39,583 bases of DNA, taken from contig JAITIQ010000156.1 of NCBI GenBank assembly GCA_031279425.1, positions 1 to 39,583 of the forward strand, written 5' to 3'. Shown here in pieces: positions 20,275-30,271 of the stretch. Source of the stretch: Accumulibacter sp. Lineage in GTDB: Bacteria; Pseudomonadota; Gammaproteobacteria; Burkholderiales; Rhodocyclaceae. Numbering within the stretch: the first letter of the stretch is position 1; each line of letters begins with the position of its first letter. The notes beneath the pieces are model-generated. The model saw nothing but the letters and a program-made list of their open reading frames with translations, made no database searches and was not told the origin of the DNA. A program made the translations under genes and the position numbers.

Positions 20275-20313
20275 AACGTGAAGAACCGAACGGGGCCGTT
20301 CGGTTTTCACGTT
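20275..20313 (+). terminator. Long inverted repeat between rplI and dnaB
   Basis: aacgtgaagaaccgaacgg-gg-ccgttcggttttcacgtt: 18-bp complementary arms with one bulged base. Confidence 0.6.
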
Positions 20314-20325
20314 CCGCTCACATTC

Positions 20326-21738
20326 ATGGCCAAGCCTCCCAATTCCGCCAACGCGAAGGCGTCGCAGCCCGATCCGGCGATCGCCGGCCTGCGCGTGCCG
20401 CCGCATTCGATCGAGGCCGAGCAGTCGGTGCTGGGCGGTCTGCTGCTCGACAACGCGGCGTTCGACAAGATCGCCGACGTCGTCGCCGAATCCGATTTCT
20501 ATCGCGACGAGCACCGGCGCATCTTCCGCCACATAGCCCGGCTGCTCGAGCGCAACAAGCCGGCCGACGCGGTCACCGTCGCGGAGGCCATCGACCTGGC
20601 GGGAGAGGGGACCGAGACCGGCGGGCTCGCCTATCTCGGCGAACTCGCGGTCAACACGCCGTCGGCGTCAAACATTCGGCGCTACGCCGAGATCGTGCGC
20701 GAACGGGCGATCCTGCGGCAGATGGTGACCGTCGGCGACGAGATCGCCGGCAGCGCCCTGAACCCCCTGGGGCGCGACGCGAAGCAGCTGCTGGACGAGG
20801 CCGAGGCCAGGGTGTTCGCCATCGCCGAATCCGGCTTCCGCTACCAGAGCGGCTTCCAGTCCATCAATCCGCTGCTCACGCAGGTCGTCGAACGCATCCA
20901 GGAACTGCACGACCGCGACAATCCGTCCGACATCACCGGCATCCCCACCGGCTTTGTCGATCTCGACCTGCGCACCTCGGGAATGCAGGAGGGCGATCTT
21001 CTGATCGTCGCCGGCCGCCCGTCGATGGGCAAGACCTCCTTTGCGCTGAACATCGCCGAGCACGTGGCGATCAAGGTCGGCCTGCCGGTCGCCGTCTTCT
21101 CGATGGAAATGGGCGGTACGCAACTGGCCATGCGCATGCTTTCCTCGGTCGGCCGGCTCGACGCGCAGCGCGTGCGCACCGGACGGCTCAATGACGACGA
21201 ATGGTCGCGCCTGACCTACGCGATGGGCGAGATGGTCGACAAGCCGCTGTACATCGACGAGACGGCGGCCTTGAACCCGATCGACCTGCGCGCCCGCGCC
21301 CGCCGCCTGCAGCGCCAGTTCGGCGGCAAGTTGGGCCTGATCGTCATCGACTACCTGCAACTGATGGCCTCGGCCAACCCCGCCGCCGGCGAGAACCGGG
21401 CGACCGAGATTTCCGAGATTTCGCGCTCGCTGAAGGCGCTGGCCAAGGAACTGAAGGTGCCGGTGATGGCCCTGTCGCAGTTGAACCGCTCGGTCGAGCA
21501 ACGCCCGAACAAACGGCCGGTGATGTCCGACCTGCGCGAATCGGGCGCCATCGAACAGGACGCCGACGTGATCATGTTCATCTACCGCGACGAGGTCTAC
21601 AACCTCGACACGCCGGACAAGGGCACCGCCGAGATCGTCATCGGCAAGCAGCGCAACGGCCCGACCGGCATGGTGCGCCTGACTTTCCTGGGCGAATACA
21701 CGCGCTTCGAGAACTTCGCGGCGGCGGGGACGTATTAG
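20326..21738 (+). CDS. dnaB: Replicative DNA helicase
   Basis: RVPPHSIEAEQSVLGGLLLDN...LLIVAGRPSMGKTSFALNIAEH...LGLIVIDYLQLM...LSQLNRSVEQRPNKRPVMSDLRESGAIEQDADVIMFIYRDE. Confidence 0.97.
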   Translation: MAKPPNSANAKASQPDPAIAGLRVPPHSIEAEQSVLGGLLLDNAAFDKIADVVAESDFYRDEHRRIFRHIARLLERNKPADAVTVAEAIDLAGEGTETGGLAYLGELAVNTPSASNIRRYAEIVRERAILRQMVTVGDEIAGSALNPLGRDAKQLLDEAEARVFAIAESGFRYQSGFQSINPLLTQVVERIQELHDRDNPSDITGIPTGFVDLDLRTSGMQEGDLLIVAGRPSMGKTSFALNIAEHVAIKVGLPVAVFSMEMGGTQLAMRMLSSVGRLDAQRVRTGRLNDDEWSRLTYAMGEMVDKPLYIDETAALNPIDLRARARRLQRQFGGKLGLIVIDYLQLMASANPAAGENRATEISEISRSLKALAKELKVPVMALSQLNRSVEQRPNKRPVMSDLRESGAIEQDADVIMFIYRDEVYNLDTPDKGTAEIVIGKQRNGPTGMVRLTFLGEYTRFENFAAAGTY

Positions 21739-21949
21739 GCTGAAAAGATGACTTCCACCCTGATTGGCATTGCTTGCGAAACTACGCGACGCGACTGGAT
21801 CCTGCAACGCAGGAACGCGGTTTAAATATATGAGTGGTTGCCGGAGATCAGGGAACAGAAGGGTTCCTTGACGCCGAAACTGGAGAAACCCACCCACACG
21901 CTGAAATAGTTGCGGATGGATTCAGATACACTTTCCCCGGAGGTTTCCC

Positions 21950-24900
21950 ATGTCATTCCTGAACAAAACCGCGGAGCGCGCCCTTGTCGCCGCGCTGCTG
22001 GCCCTGATCCTCGCCGCGCCGGCCGCCGCGGCCGCGCGCAGGATTCCGCCGCCGGCGCCGGCGAGCGTGGCTTTCGAGGTGGTCGATGGGGCGCACCGCG
22101 AGTTCGACGGTTCTCCGGCGCTCACGCTCTCGTTCAGCCGGCCGCTCGACGCCAAAAGAGACTATGGGAAATACCTCGAAGTGCTCGAAATGCCGGCCGA
22201 CCGGAAAACACCAAAGCCCGCGGCGAACGATGAAGGGGACGAGGACGGTGAGGCCCCCGACGCCTTCGGCGAAGCCAGCCGCGCCCCCGAGGACACGACG
22301 CTGGACGGCGGCCGGCCGGTGCCCGGCGCCTGGGTCGTCGGGGAAAACCCGCGCCTGCTGTTTTTCCCGCAGGTCAAGCCGCAGACCCGCTACGTCGTGC
22401 GCCTGGTGGCCGGTCTGCCGGCCGGGGACGGCGCCCGGCTGGCCGGCGAGGCGCGCTTCTCGATCCGCACGGCGGCGGTGGCGCCGGCCTATTACTTCGC
22501 CAGCAGCGGCATGGTGCTGCCGACGGCGCAGAACGGCGGCCTGCCGGTGACCACGGTCAATGTGCCGGAAGTCGACATCCAGTTCCTCCGGGTGAAAGCC
22601 GAGCGCCTGCCGAATTTCCTGGAACAGGTCATCGCCGGCAGGCTCGGCGGCAAGGCCGCGCCGCGCCCCGACGACGAGGAGGGCGAAGGCGGGGACGAGG
22701 AGGATTACTACGGGCAGAGCAGAATCCGGCTCAAGGGGCTGGTCAACCTGTGGACGCTCGATCAGATCCACGCGATGACCGAGAGCGTCTTCGTCGGCCG
22801 TTTCCTGACCGAAACGAAGGCGAACCGGCGCGCCGTCACCTTCATCCCGGTCGAGAAGATTGCCGCGCTCAGGGAGCCGGGAGTTTACGTCGCGGTGATG
22901 TCGCAGCCCAATCGCTTCCGCTACGAATATCAGACGACCTATTTCTACGTCAGCGATCTCGGCCTGCACGTCCGGCAATACCCGGAGAAGGGGGCGGACG
23001 CCTTCGTCAGTTCGCTCGCCACCGGCAAGGGGGTCTCCGGCGTCGAGATCAGCTGGATCGGAGCCGACGGCAGGACCCACGCGCTCGGCGAGACCGACGC
23101 CGACGGACGCGCCGCTTTCGCCGAGCGTCCGAAGGAAGCGAAGGTGGTGATGGCCAGGAAGGGTCGGCAGACTTCGCTGATCGCCCTCAAGGAGCCGGCG
23201 CTCGACCTCGCCGAGTTCGACGTCGGCGGGCTGATCCCGTCGCCGATCCGCCTGTTCGCCTACAGCGGGCGCGATCTCTACCGTCCCGGCGAGCGTTTCG
23301 CGGTTTCGGTCATGGCGCGCGACGCGGACGGCAGGCCGGTGCCGGCGCAGCCGATCCAGGCGCTTCTGCGCCGTCCGGACGGCAGGGCGCAATGGACGAC
23401 CTCCTGGCGGCCGCAGGAAAAATTCGCGGGCTACTACCAGCAGACGATCGAGCTGCCCGCCGACGCGGCGACCGGCTTCTGGAACCTCGAACTGCGCGCC
23501 GACCCGGCGGACAAGCGGGCGAGCGCCGTGATGCGCTTGAGCGTCGAGGAATTCCTGCCCGAACGGATGAAGCTCGATCTTTCCAGCGCGGCGGAGCGGC
23601 TCGACGACGCCGAGGCCGGAACGTGGGAGATCGGCGTTGCCGGCGCCTATCTCTACGGCTCGCCCGCCGCCGGCACCCGTCTGCTCGGCGTGGTCAACAG
23701 CGAGCCCGAGCGCCATCCGCTCGCCAAGACGCTGCCGGGTTTTTATTTCGGCGACGCCAACGAGGACCCGATCCGCTCGCGCGTCGAACTCTCCGAGCAG
23801 GAGCTTGACGACGAGGGCAGGGCCGCGGTCCGCGTCGATCTTGCCCCGTTGCAGAACCGGCGCTCCCCCTTTGCCGTGCGCGCCACGCTGAGCCTGCTGG
23901 AAGAAGGCGGCCGGCCGGTGGTGCGCAGCATCGAGCGCACCTGGTGGCCGGCGCCGGCGCTGATCGGCCTGCGCCCGATGTTCACCGGCCCCTACGCGCG
24001 CGAGGGCGCGCCGGCCGAGTTCGAGATCGTGCGCGCCGACGCCGCGGGCAATCTGCTGGCGGCAAGCGAACTGCCGGTGCGCCTGTTCCGCGAGAACCGT
24101 CATTACTATTGGCGTTTCGACGACCAGCGCGGCTGGCATTCCGGCTTCTCCGAGACCGATGAGCTCTCGCTGGCGACGCAGGTCTCGATTCCGCCCGGTG
24201 GTCGCGGCGCGTTCGCCGTGCCGGTGAAATACGGCCGCTACCGCGTCGAGGTGCTCGATCCGGAAACCGGCCTGACCACCCGTTTCCGTTTCTACGCCGG
24301 CTGGTTCGCCAGGGACGACGAAACGCAGGGGCAGCGCCCCGACCGGGTGGCCCTGAAGCTCGACAAGCCGGCTTACGCCGAGGGCGAGACGGCCAAGTTG
24401 ACGATCACTCCGCCGCATGCCGGCGAGGCCCTGATCACGGTGGAAGGCGACAGACTGCTGTGGATGAAGCGAATCAGCATCGGCGCCGACGGCGCGACGC
24501 TCGACATTCCGGTCGACCGGGCGTGGCGCCGGCACGACCTCTACGTCACGGCGATGGTGCTGCGTCCCGGCGGGAAGCCGAGCAAGAGCGGCGCCGGCAT
24601 CACTCCGGCGCGCGCGCTGGGCCTCGTTTACCTGCCGCTCGAGCGCGGCGGGCGCAAGCTCGAGGTGACGCTTTCCGCGCCGCAGAAGATGGAGCCGAAT
24701 CAGCCGCTCAAGGTGCGGGTCAAGGTGTCCGGCGCCGCCAGGACCGGACCGTCAACGATGCTCACGCTTTCCGCCGTCGATGCCGGCATCCTCAACATCA
24801 CCCGTTTTGCCAGTCCCGATCCGTACGCGTTCTTTTTCGGCAAACAGCGCTACGGGCACGATCTGCACGACATCTACGGCCGTCTGATCGAAAAGATGGC

Positions 24901-27070
24901 CGGGCGGAGGGGTCGGCTCAAGTGGGGCGGCGACGCCACGCCCGAGCCGACGCGGAGCCTGCCGCAGAAGGTGCGCCTGGTCGATCTGTTCAGCGGAGCG
25001 GTGGCGCTCGACGAGGCCGGCGAGGCCGAGATTTCCCTGCCGGTGCCGGATTTCAACGGCAGCCTGCGCCTGATGGCGGTGGCTGCCGACGGCGAGCGCT
25101 TCGGTATGCGCGACGCCGAAGTCACCGTCGCCGCGCCGCTCATCGTCGAACTGGCCACGCCGCGCTTCCTGTCGGTCGGCGATCAGGCCCTGCTCTCGCT
25201 CGACGTGCAGAACCTGGCCGGCGAGGCGCAGGAAGTGAAGATCAGGGTCGACAACGGCGACGGCCTGGTGATCCATGAAGGCGAGCGGGAATTCACGCTG
25301 CGGGACCAGGAAAAGAAAGTGCTGCGCGTCCCGATCGAAGCCGGCACGGCCTTCGGCCTGACCGAAGTCGAAATCGGCATCGACAGCCCCCGCCTGAAGC
25401 AGACGCGGCGCTTCGGCCTGCAAGTGCAGGCGGTGACGCCGCGCGAGACGATCCTCCGGCGCTATACCGTCGCTCCCGGAGAAACACTGGAAATCCGGGA
25501 CGCCGAACTCTCCGGCCTGTTCCGCCAGACGGTGCTCTCGACCCTGGCCGTTTCCGACCAGGCGCCGATCGACGTGAAAAGCGCGGTGCGCGGCCTGCTC
25601 ACCTACCCCTACGGCTGCACCGAACAGACCACCAGCACCGCCTACCCGCACGTGTTCATCGACGAAGAAGCGGCCCGGCGCTTCGGGCTGCGGCCGTACA
25701 CCGCGGCGCAACGCGCCGACATGCTCGGCAAGGCCATCGGCCGCCTCTCCGGCATGCAGGCGCCGAACGGCGGTTTCAGCCTGTGGGGCAACGTCAACGA
25801 GTACCAGTACTGGCTCTCCGCCTACGTCGCCCACTTCCTGCTGGACGCGCGCGAACAGGGCTTTGCCGTTCCCGGGGAGATGGAGAAGAAGGCGCTCGAC
25901 TTCCTCCTGCGCGGCTTGCAGGAAGGCGTCGCCGGGTTGCCGCGCGGACCGTTCGTGTATGACGAAGGTTCCGTCTGGCGCGACCTGCGCTACGCCGGCT
26001 CCGGCCGCTTCGGCGTGCTCGCCTACGGCGCCTACGTGCTGGCGCGCCAGGGCAGGGCGCCGCTGTCGACCCTGCGCCAGATGTTCGAAGTCCGGGAGCA
26101 GGCGTATTCGGGCCTCGCCCTCGTCCACCTGGGCCTCGCGCTCCAGCTGATGGGCGACGAGACGCGCGCCCTGGAGTCCATCGACGCCGGTCTCGGCAAG
26201 CCGCGTTTCCACCGTTCCTGGTGGGGAGACTACGGCAGCCAGATACGCGACTCGTCGATGATCTACGTGCTGCTGCAGAAACACGGCATCGAGCGGCCAG
26301 GGCGCGAGGCGCTCGTCGCCCAGGTGGCGGGCCTGCTCGAAAACGACCGTTATCTCTCCACCCAGGAGAAGCTCGCCGTCTTCCTGCTCGGCCGGGGCTT
26401 CGCCGGACAGAAGACCGGCGAATGGTCGGCAAGCCTTGCCGCCGCCGGGAAGGAAGAAACGATCGGCGGTCGGGGCGCGCGGTTCGTGGCGCTGTCCGCG
26501 GACGATCTCGCGACGGGCGCGCGAATCAGGAACACGCACGCGCAGCGCCTGTTCCTCGAACTCAACCTGAGCGGCCACCCGGTCGTCATGCCACCCGCGC
26601 GCGACGACGCCTTCCACCTGACGCGCACCTGGCATACCGCCGACGGCCAGCCGCTGTACAGCGGGCCGGGTGGGCGGGCGCTGCAAGTCGGCGAATCGCT
26701 GATCGCACGGGTGAACGTCAAGACGCGTGGACGCTACGCCAACGCGCTCGTCGTCGATTACGTGCCGGCGGGCGTCGAGATCGAAAACGCCAATCTCTCG
26801 CAGGGCGAGCAGAACGCGCTTGCCATCGGCGGCATCGACATCCGCCAGGCGATGCAGGACACGCGCATCAAGCACCAGGAATTCCGCGACGACCGTTTCG
26901 TCGCCGCCCTGCGCATCGACGGCGAAATGAATCTGTTCTACCGCGTCCGCGTGGTCACCCCCGGCCGCTTCGTCGTCCCGCCGACCTGGGCCGAGGACAT
27001 GTATCAGCCGGCGGTCTACGGACTGTCTGGCGGCGGCTGGACGGTGACGGTGACGGACGGGAGGGAGTGA
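21950..27070 (+). CDS. Bacterial alpha-2-macroglobulin family protein (YfhM-like) with CTEQ thioester motif
   Basis: 1706 aa, N-terminal signal-like segment, MG domains (DLYRPGERFAVSVMARDADGRPVPAQP), thioester YPYGCTEQTTSTAYP at 25616-25627, C-terminal YVPAGVEIENANL. Confidence 0.93.
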   Translation: MSFLNKTAERALVAALLALILAAPAAAAARRIPPPAPASVAFEVVDGAHREFDGSPALTLSFSRPLDAKRDYGKYLEVLEMPADRKTPKPAANDEGDEDGEAPDAFGEASRAPEDTTLDGGRPVPGAWVVGENPRLLFFPQVKPQTRYVVRLVAGLPAGDGARLAGEARFSIRTAAVAPAYYFASSGMVLPTAQNGGLPVTTVNVPEVDIQFLRVKAERLPNFLEQVIAGRLGGKAAPRPDDEEGEGGDEEDYYGQSRIRLKGLVNLWTLDQIHAMTESVFVGRFLTETKANRRAVTFIPVEKIAALREPGVYVAVMSQPNRFRYEYQTTYFYVSDLGLHVRQYPEKGADAFVSSLATGKGVSGVEISWIGADGRTHALGETDADGRAAFAERPKEAKVVMARKGRQTSLIALKEPALDLAEFDVGGLIPSPIRLFAYSGRDLYRPGERFAVSVMARDADGRPVPAQPIQALLRRPDGRAQWTTSWRPQEKFAGYYQQTIELPADAATGFWNLELRADPADKRASAVMRLSVEEFLPERMKLDLSSAAERLDDAEAGTWEIGVAGAYLYGSPAAGTRLLGVVNSEPERHPLAKTLPGFYFGDANEDPIRSRVELSEQELDDEGRAAVRVDLAPLQNRRSPFAVRATLSLLEEGGRPVVRSIERTWWPAPALIGLRPMFTGPYAREGAPAEFEIVRADAAGNLLAASELPVRLFRENRHYYWRFDDQRGWHSGFSETDELSLATQVSIPPGGRGAFAVPVKYGRYRVEVLDPETGLTTRFRFYAGWFARDDETQGQRPDRVALKLDKPAYAEGETAKLTITPPHAGEALITVEGDRLLWMKRISIGADGATLDIPVDRAWRRHDLYVTAMVLRPGGKPSKSGAGITPARALGLVYLPLERGGRKLEVTLSAPQKMEPNQPLKVRVKVSGAARTGPSTMLTLSAVDAGILNITRFASPDPYAFFFGKQRYGHDLHDIYGRLIEKMAGRRGRLKWGGDATPEPTRSLPQKVRLVDLFSGAVALDEAGEAEISLPVPDFNGSLRLMAVAADGERFGMRDAEVTVAAPLIVELATPRFLSVGDQALLSLDVQNLAGEAQEVKIRVDNGDGLVIHEGEREFTLRDQEKKVLRVPIEAGTAFGLTEVEIGIDSPRLKQTRRFGLQVQAVTPRETILRRYTVAPGETLEIRDAELSGLFRQTVLSTLAVSDQAPIDVKSAVRGLLTYPYGCTEQTTSTAYPHVFIDEEAARRFGLRPYTAAQRADMLGKAIGRLSGMQAPNGGFSLWGNVNEYQYWLSAYVAHFLLDAREQGFAVPGEMEKKALDFLLRGLQEGVAGLPRGPFVYDEGSVWRDLRYAGSGRFGVLAYGAYVLARQGRAPLSTLRQMFEVREQAYSGLALVHLGLALQLMGDETRALESIDAGLGKPRFHRSWWGDYGSQIRDSSMIYVLLQKHGIERPGREALVAQVAGLLENDRYLSTQEKLAVFLLGRGFAGQKTGEWSASLAAAGKEETIGGRGARFVALSADDLATGARIRNTHAQRLFLELNLSGHPVVMPPARDDAFHLTRTWHTADGQPLYSGPGGRALQVGESLIARVNVKTRGRYANALVVDYVPAGVEIENANLSQGEQNALAIGGIDIRQAMQDTRIKHQEFRDDRFVAALRIDGEMNLFYRVRVVTPGRFVVPPTWAEDMYQPAVYGLSGGGWTVTVTDGRE

Positions 27071-27440
27071 CGATGGCGTGAGCGGATGGAATGATCTGCA
27101 TATCTTCTTTGCCGATGCCGCGCGGTGGGAAAAAACGAGCGAATCAAGGATTGCAGACGGGGCGGAGACTTGGGGAGATGCCGAACAATGTCATTCCGGC
27201 TCGCATTGCGGGCGAGAAGCCAGGCGTCCCATGGCTCTTGCGTAAAAACGGGGGCGCGGGCGTCTCGCCCGTTTCCCGGTGCTTTTGCGGGCGGCAACCA
27301 CAAATGAACATCGTTCGCGCAGGGAATGGAATGAAGTTCGTTGCCGATCAAGTTGATTTTCATGGATTTCGCCTTCCCGGGAATGACGAATCTTGACTTG
27401 ATCAGTGTTTCTTGAATTTGAACTCTACTTGATTTTTTGA

Positions 27441-27878
27441 ATGATCATTTTCGATTTGAGTTGCAGGCATGGACACCGTTTCGAGGCTTGGTTCCAGTCT
27501 TCCGAAGCCTTCGAAGCGCAATGCGAGAAAGGCCTGGTCTCCTGTCCCGAATGCGGCTCCACCGAGGTTCGGCGCATCCCGTCGGCCGTTCACCTTGCCA
27601 GGACTTCCGGGGAACCGGCGCAGGCGTCCGCGAACGTGGCCGTGTCCAATCCCAAGGGCGAATTGCTCGACGCTTACCGCAAGCTGGTGGCGGCGCTCAT
27701 GGCCAACAGCGAAGACGTCGGCAGGGAATTTGCCAACGAGGCGCGCAGAATCCACTATCTCGAAGCTCCCGAGCGATCGATTCGCGGACAGGCCAGCAAC
27801 GAGGAATTCGAAGCCTTGCGCGACGAAGGCATCGAGGTGCTCCGGATCGCCGTGATCAACAAAGAAGATCTGAATTAG
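27441..27878 (+). CDS. DUF1178 family protein
   Basis: MIIFDLSCRHGHRFEAWFQSSEAFEAQCEKGLVSCPECGSTEVRRIPSAVHLAR, zinc-ribbon-like N-terminus. Confidence 0.85.
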   Translation: MIIFDLSCRHGHRFEAWFQSSEAFEAQCEKGLVSCPECGSTEVRRIPSAVHLARTSGEPAQASANVAVSNPKGELLDAYRKLVAALMANSEDVGREFANEARRIHYLEAPERSIRGQASNEEFEALRDEGIEVLRIAVINKEDLN

Positions 27879-28117
27879 CCCGAATCAGCCCGAATGACCT
27901 CCTGAAGATCGAAGCCGTCTCTCCCCCATGGGGAAGTCCGTTACGCGCCCATGCGCGCCGCCCCATAACGCGCTGACTGCGTTGCTCCTCCTTTTGCAGG
28001 CAAGGGGGCCTGCCGCGTCGTCGCGCCTTGTCGGCACACTCCGGGACAGCACTCATGGGCACGTCCAGTTGCGGTTTCCAGGTTGAAAGAGCTTGCTTTC
28101 AGGGACGCAATGGAACT

Positions 28118-28672
28118 CTACTGCCGCGCCGGCTGGGCCGACAGATCGACGAGTTCCTGGGCCAGCCTCAGCTTGGCCGGCGCCGTCGTTCCGGATGCGT
28201 CGAGGCGCGCGGCCCGCGCGTAGGACTGGCTGGCCAGCTTGGCGTAAATGTCACCCAGGTTTTCATGAGCCATCGCGTAATCCGGATCGACGCGGATCGC
28301 CATTTCCAGCGCGATCCGCGCCCGATCGTACTGTTTCTGCCCGGCATACAGCGCGGCCAGGTTGTTGTGCGGTTCCGGCAGTTCGGGGAAGTTCTCGGTG
28401 AGTTCCGTGAATACGGCGATCGCCTCCGTCGCGCGGCCCATGCTGGTCAGAATGAGACCCTTGGCAAACGGCCCCTGGGCGTCTTTCGGCTGCGCGGCGA
28501 TGTAGCGGTCGGCCTGTTCCAGCGCCCGGCCCAGGTTTCCCTGTTGCATGAGATCCTGGATGTCCGCGAGCGTCTGCGCATTCGTCGGCAAGGCGACGGA
28601 GACGGCCAGGGCGAACCCCGCCAGCAGGTTCGAGACAGGTATCCGCAAGGATTTCGGGAAGGCCGGAAACAT
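28118..28672 (-). CDS. Periplasmic TPR-repeat protein
   Basis: Signal-like N-terminus, TPR-type repeats ([48 protein letters not shown]). Confidence 0.82.
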   Translation of the reverse strand: MFPAFPKSLRIPVSNLLAGFALAVSVALPTNAQTLADIQDLMQQGNLGRALEQADRYIAAQPKDAQGPFAKGLILTSMGRATEAIAVFTELTENFPELPEPHNNLAALYAGQKQYDRARIALEMAIRVDPDYAMAHENLGDIYAKLASQSYARAARLDASGTTAPAKLRLAQELVDLSAQPARQ

Positions 28673-28772
28673 CGCTGTGCTATACTCCGCGCGCTCGTCA
28701 GAGCCGAAGGATTCTAGCAGGAAGCCCGGTAAAGTCCAAAACCATTCGGCGCGCAGCCGCGAGTTCCGGAAA

Positions 28773-30158
28773 ATGTTGAAAATCTTCAATTCCTTGACGC
28801 GAGGAAAACAGGACTTTGTTCCCATCGAATCCGGCAAGGCGCGTATGTACGTGTGCGGGATGACGGTGTACGACTACTGCCATCTGGGCCATGCCCGCGT
28901 ACTGGTCGTCTTCGACGTGGTGCGGCGCTGGCTGCGCGCGAGCGGTTTTGCCGTCACCTACGCGCGCAACGTCACCGACGTCGATGACAAAATCATCAAG
29001 CGCGCCCAGGAAAACAAGGAGACGATCTACGAGTTGACCCGGCGTTTCATCGATTTCATGAACGAGGATGCGGCGGCGCTGGGCGTTGAAAAGCCCGATT
29101 TCGAGCCGCGCGCGACCGAATACGTGCCGCAGATGCTCCAGTTGATCGGCCGGTTGGAGAAGAATGGACTCGCCTACCGGGCCGGGAACGGGGACGTGAA
29201 TTTCTCCGTGCGCAAGTTTCCCGGCTACGGCAGGCTTTCCGGCAAATCGCTCGACGACCTGCGCGCCGGCGAACGGGTCGACGTCGACCTGACCAAGCAG
29301 GACCCGCTGGATTTCGTCCTGTGGAAACACGCGAGAGAAGGCGAGCCATTCTGGGATTCACCATGGGGGCCCGGCCGTCCGGGCTGGCACATCGAATGCT
29401 CGGCGATGAGTTCGGATCTGCTCGGCGAACACTTCGACATCCACGGCGGCGGACAGGATCTCCAGTTTCCGCACCACGAGAACGAAATCGCGCAATCCGA
29501 GGGCGCGCACCGCGGCCGTTTCGTCAATTACTGGATGCACAACGGCTTCGTTCGCGTCGATGACGAAAAGATGTCGAAATCGCTGGGCAATTTCTTCACC
29601 ATCCGCGAAGTGCTCAAGAAGTACGACGCGGAGGTCGTGCGCTTCTTCATCCTGCGCGCGCATTACCGCAGCCCGCTCAACTATTCGGACCAGCACCTCG
29701 ACGACGCGCGCGGCGCCTTGATCCGCTTATATACCGCGCTGAAGACGGTCGAGCCGGCGGAGCTTCCAGTCGATTGGAATGAAGCGCACGCGATGCGCTT
29801 TCGCGAGGCGATGGACGACGATTTCAACACGCCGGAAGCCTGCGCGGTGCTCTTCGATCTGGCGAGCGAAGTCAACCGCACGAAATCCCCGGCGCTGGCC
29901 GGACAACTGCGCGCGTTGGCCGGCGTGCTCGGGCTGCTCGGGCGAAGCGCGCGGGAGTTTCTGCAGGCGGGTCCCGCGGGAAGCGGAAAGGAAGATTCGG
30001 AATATCCAGCGGAGAAGATCGACAAGCTGATCGCGGCGCGCCTGGCCGCCAAGAAGGCGAGGAATTTCGCCGAGGCGGACCGCATCCGCGGCGAACTGGC
30101 GGCCGCCGGCATCGTGCTGGAGGACGGGCCGCAAGGGACGACTTGGCGGCGCGCGTGA
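28773..30158 (+). CDS. cysS: Cysteinyl-tRNA synthetase
   Basis: [54 protein letters not shown]...[39 protein letters not shown]...[16 protein letters not shown]. Confidence 0.97.
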   Translation: MLKIFNSLTRGKQDFVPIESGKARMYVCGMTVYDYCHLGHARVLVVFDVVRRWLRASGFAVTYARNVTDVDDKIIKRAQENKETIYELTRRFIDFMNEDAAALGVEKPDFEPRATEYVPQMLQLIGRLEKNGLAYRAGNGDVNFSVRKFPGYGRLSGKSLDDLRAGERVDVDLTKQDPLDFVLWKHAREGEPFWDSPWGPGRPGWHIECSAMSSDLLGEHFDIHGGGQDLQFPHHENEIAQSEGAHRGRFVNYWMHNGFVRVDDEKMSKSLGNFFTIREVLKKYDAEVVRFFILRAHYRSPLNYSDQHLDDARGALIRLYTALKTVEPAELPVDWNEAHAMRFREAMDDDFNTPEACAVLFDLASEVNRTKSPALAGQLRALAGVLGLLGRSAREFLQAGPAGSGKEDSEYPAEKIDKLIAARLAAKKARNFAEADRIRGELAAAGIVLEDGPQGTTWRRA

Positions 30159-30271
30159 GGCGCCCGTCCCGGCTTTCAAATGCCCGTCCCTTTGATTGCT
30201 CCCCGACTCATTCAGCGTTTCCCCGACAAGACCTGTTCCGGTGAAGGCGCATTCATTCGGCTCGGGTTTCA

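Noticed and set aside
21815-21908. Short frame IYEWLPEIREQKGSLTPKLEKPTHTLK* between dnaB and A2M as a transposase remnant
   Set aside because: Protein-like, but preceded immediately by a stop and too short to assign to any family by eye.
21953-24535. 860-aa ORF antisense to the alpha-2-macroglobulin gene
   Set aside because: Arginine/glycine/alanine-rich shadow frame typical of high-GC DNA; the plus strand carries a clearly recognisable protein.
24752-26875. 707-aa antisense ORF over the second half of the A2M gene
   Set aside because: Same shadow-ORF effect; no recognisable motifs.
27960-28035. ctgcgttgctcctccttttgcaggcaagggggcctgccgcgtcgtcgcgccttg as a novel element
   Set aside because: Resembles dispersed intergenic repeats I recall from other proteobacteria; no second copy in this window to support it.
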